Origin: Mucilaginibacter rubeus
Lineage (GTDB): Bacteria > Bacteroidota > Bacteroidia > Sphingobacteriales > Sphingobacteriaceae
Length of the DNA: 64,000 nt
Direction: 5' to 3'
Assembly (NCBI RefSeq): GCF_003286415.2
Contig: NZ_CP043450.1
Span: forward strand, 496,001-560,000
The translations under genes were made by a program, and so were the position numbers. Positions 63,046 to 64,000 of this stretch are shown here, piece by piece. The notes below the pieces were generated by a model. That model saw only the letters and a list, made by a program, of their open reading frames with translations. It had not been told where the DNA came from and did no database searches. Position 1 is the first letter of the stretch; each line of letters begins with the position of its first letter.

Positions 63046-64000
63046 TTACCAATCGTCGGTTCTGAATGAGGAAACGGGGAGCCCGTTGGTGCCGAACAAA
63101 TCGCCTACAACAAAATCTTTAAAGGCGTAACGCACAGCAACAGGCTCTTTTACCAAAGGTGAAGATACAATAATTGCGCTGCCCGATATCATGGCCTGAG
63201 CGGGGTAAAATATTTTGTCTTTACCGGCAATTTCAAAGTTTTGGATAGACTTGTTGAAGGACGTAAGCCCGTTTTCGGCATGTTCAAACCTGATGGTAGC
63301 CTGATTGCCATCCACAGTCATTTCTTTGTACAGCGGACTTGCATAGTCGAAACCTTTGATGCCATAAGTTTGAGCTAATGCAAGATAAGCCAGCCGGGTA
63401 CCTACGGGTTCTTTACGTGAAGGGTGAATAAGAGCCTGTTCGCCAACATCAAGCAATACAGCCATGCCGCTGTTGGGGATAATCTTTAATGATTTACGCT
63501 GAGCATCGCGCAGGTAAGCCGAATTGTATTTGCCACCCGTATTGTATGGTGGTAACTGGGCATAATCGTAAGGGGCAATCTGCGTATAGTAAAACGGGAA
63601 GTCACCTTGCTGCCAAAGCTCACGCCAGCGTTTTACCAGGGCCGGAAAAAGTTTTTGGTACTGATCCGGCCTGTCGTAATTTGATTCACCCTGGTACCAG
63701 ATACAGCCTTTAATGCCATAGCCAATAACCGGGTTCAGCATGCCATTGAATAGGGTAGTAGGCGTGCGTGATACAGCTTTGATTGTATCTGTTTTAGCAG
63801 GGATCTTAATCTCCGGAAACTCTTTTAACCCTTCTGGGTCCAGCCAGGCTTCGGCATTTGAACCGGCATAACAGTCGCTGATCAAACCGATGGGCACATG
63901 AAGCATCTCATTCAATAACCTGCCGAAATAATAACCTGTAGCGCTAAAATTGGCTACAAACTCAGGCGAGGCCACATGCCATTCGGATGGTTTGCTATTT
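63046..64000 (-). CDS. Sialate O-acetylesterase-family esterase, 5' partial
   Basis: The frame is open to the window edge: upstream of the apparent GTG at 63975 it continues as N-S-K-P-S-E-W-H-V-A-S-P-E, the usual SIAE sequence before FSATGYYFGRLL. The start and the GQSNM nucleophile therefore lie outside. What remains shows VPIGLISDCYAGSNAEAWLDPEGL (in part), WYQGESNYDRPDQY, the catalytic His in ALIHPSRKEPVG and the C-terminal sandwich (VRYAFKDFVVGDLFGTNGLPVSSFRT, in part). It would remove acetyl groups from sugars. It is closer to the classic SIAE pattern than the enzyme at 32757 and shares a transcription unit with the DUF5703 gene. Confidence 0.92.
   Translation of the reverse strand, partial: NSKPSEWHVASPEFVANFSATGYYFGRLLNEMLHVPIGLISDCYAGSNAEAWLDPEGLKEFPEIKIPAKTDTIKAVSRTPTTLFNGMLNPVIGYGIKGCIWYQGESNYDRPDQYQKLFPALVKRWRELWQQGDFPFYYTQIAPYDYAQLPPYNTGGKYNSAYLRDAQRKSLKIIPNSGMAVLLDVGEQALIHPSRKEPVGTRLAYLALAQTYGIKGFDYASPLYKEMTVDGNQATIRFEHAENGLTSFNKSIQNFEIAGKDKIFYPAQAMISGSAIIVSSPLVKEPVAVRYAFKDFVVGDLFGTNGLPVSSFRTDDW

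Overview
This window is a pectin-type polysaccharide utilization locus (PUL) from a member of the Bacteroidota. The SusC/SusD pair, the lipoprotein and '...AQ' signal peptides, the A-rich weak ribosome-binding regions, the DUF3826 and DUF4038 proteins and the many intergenic palindromic repeats fit a soil or plant-associated Sphingobacteriaceae (Mucilaginibacter or Pedobacter type). The genus is inference; no rRNA or other marker gene is present.

Layout. (1) 1-13139, + strand: a GH95 enzyme cut by the left edge, a malectin-bearing GH2, a GH78 rhamnosidase, a GH43/GH130-like beta-propeller protein and a second GH2. (2) 13502-16001: a sodium:solute symporter and a dihydrodipicolinate synthase/N-acetylneuraminate lyase-type aldolase. 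(3) 16222-17115, - strand: an AraC-family regulator, divergent from the main block across a 436-bp intergenic region. (4) 17552-28422: DUF3826, SusC, SusD, a PL1 pectate lyase and a two-module beta-helix/TIM-barrel (DUF6298-like) protein. (5) 28593-41645: a tightly packed and partly overlapping run with a GH140-type apiosidase, GH43, Asp-box propeller, SGNH acetylesterase, GH2, GH78, a second DUF3826 and a second Asp-box propeller. (6) 41767-60317: STN-esterase fusion, exported sugar isomerase/epimerase-like TIM barrel, GH141-type beta-helix, L-rhamnose-mutarotase-like lipoprotein, Gfo/Idh/MocA dehydrogenase, second symporter, third GH78, LacZ-type GH2, GH106 and GH127. (7) 60731-64000, - strand and convergent: a DUF5703 (alpha/alpha)6 protein and an acetylesterase cut by the right edge.

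How it fits together. PL1 would cut homogalacturonan. Esterases would strip acyl groups. Four rhamnosidases (GH78 x3, GH106), four GH2 enzymes, GH95, GH127, GH140, GH141 and two propeller glycosidases would remove side chains. SusCD would import oligosaccharides. Two symporters, an aldolase, a mutarotase and a dehydrogenase would handle the released sugars. The combination GH95 + GH106 + GH78 + GH127 + GH140 + GH141 + GH2 recalls the rhamnogalacturonan-II systems of Bacteroides thetaiotaomicron. However, GH28, GH105, GH137-139, GH142 and GH143 are not recognisable here, so the system is either partial in this window or uses other folds for those steps.

The most notable points are a GH95 carrying a jelly-roll insert of the kind found in sialate O-acetylesterases; a GH2 gene whose signal peptide lies behind a palindromic repeat and a T7 tract that puts the best ATG out of frame; an STN domain fused to an esterase; a possible Kdo/Dha-type branch (Asp-box propellers plus lyase-type aldolase); and at least five families of palindromic intergenic repeats. 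No CRISPR array, tRNA, rRNA, transposase or phage gene was seen.
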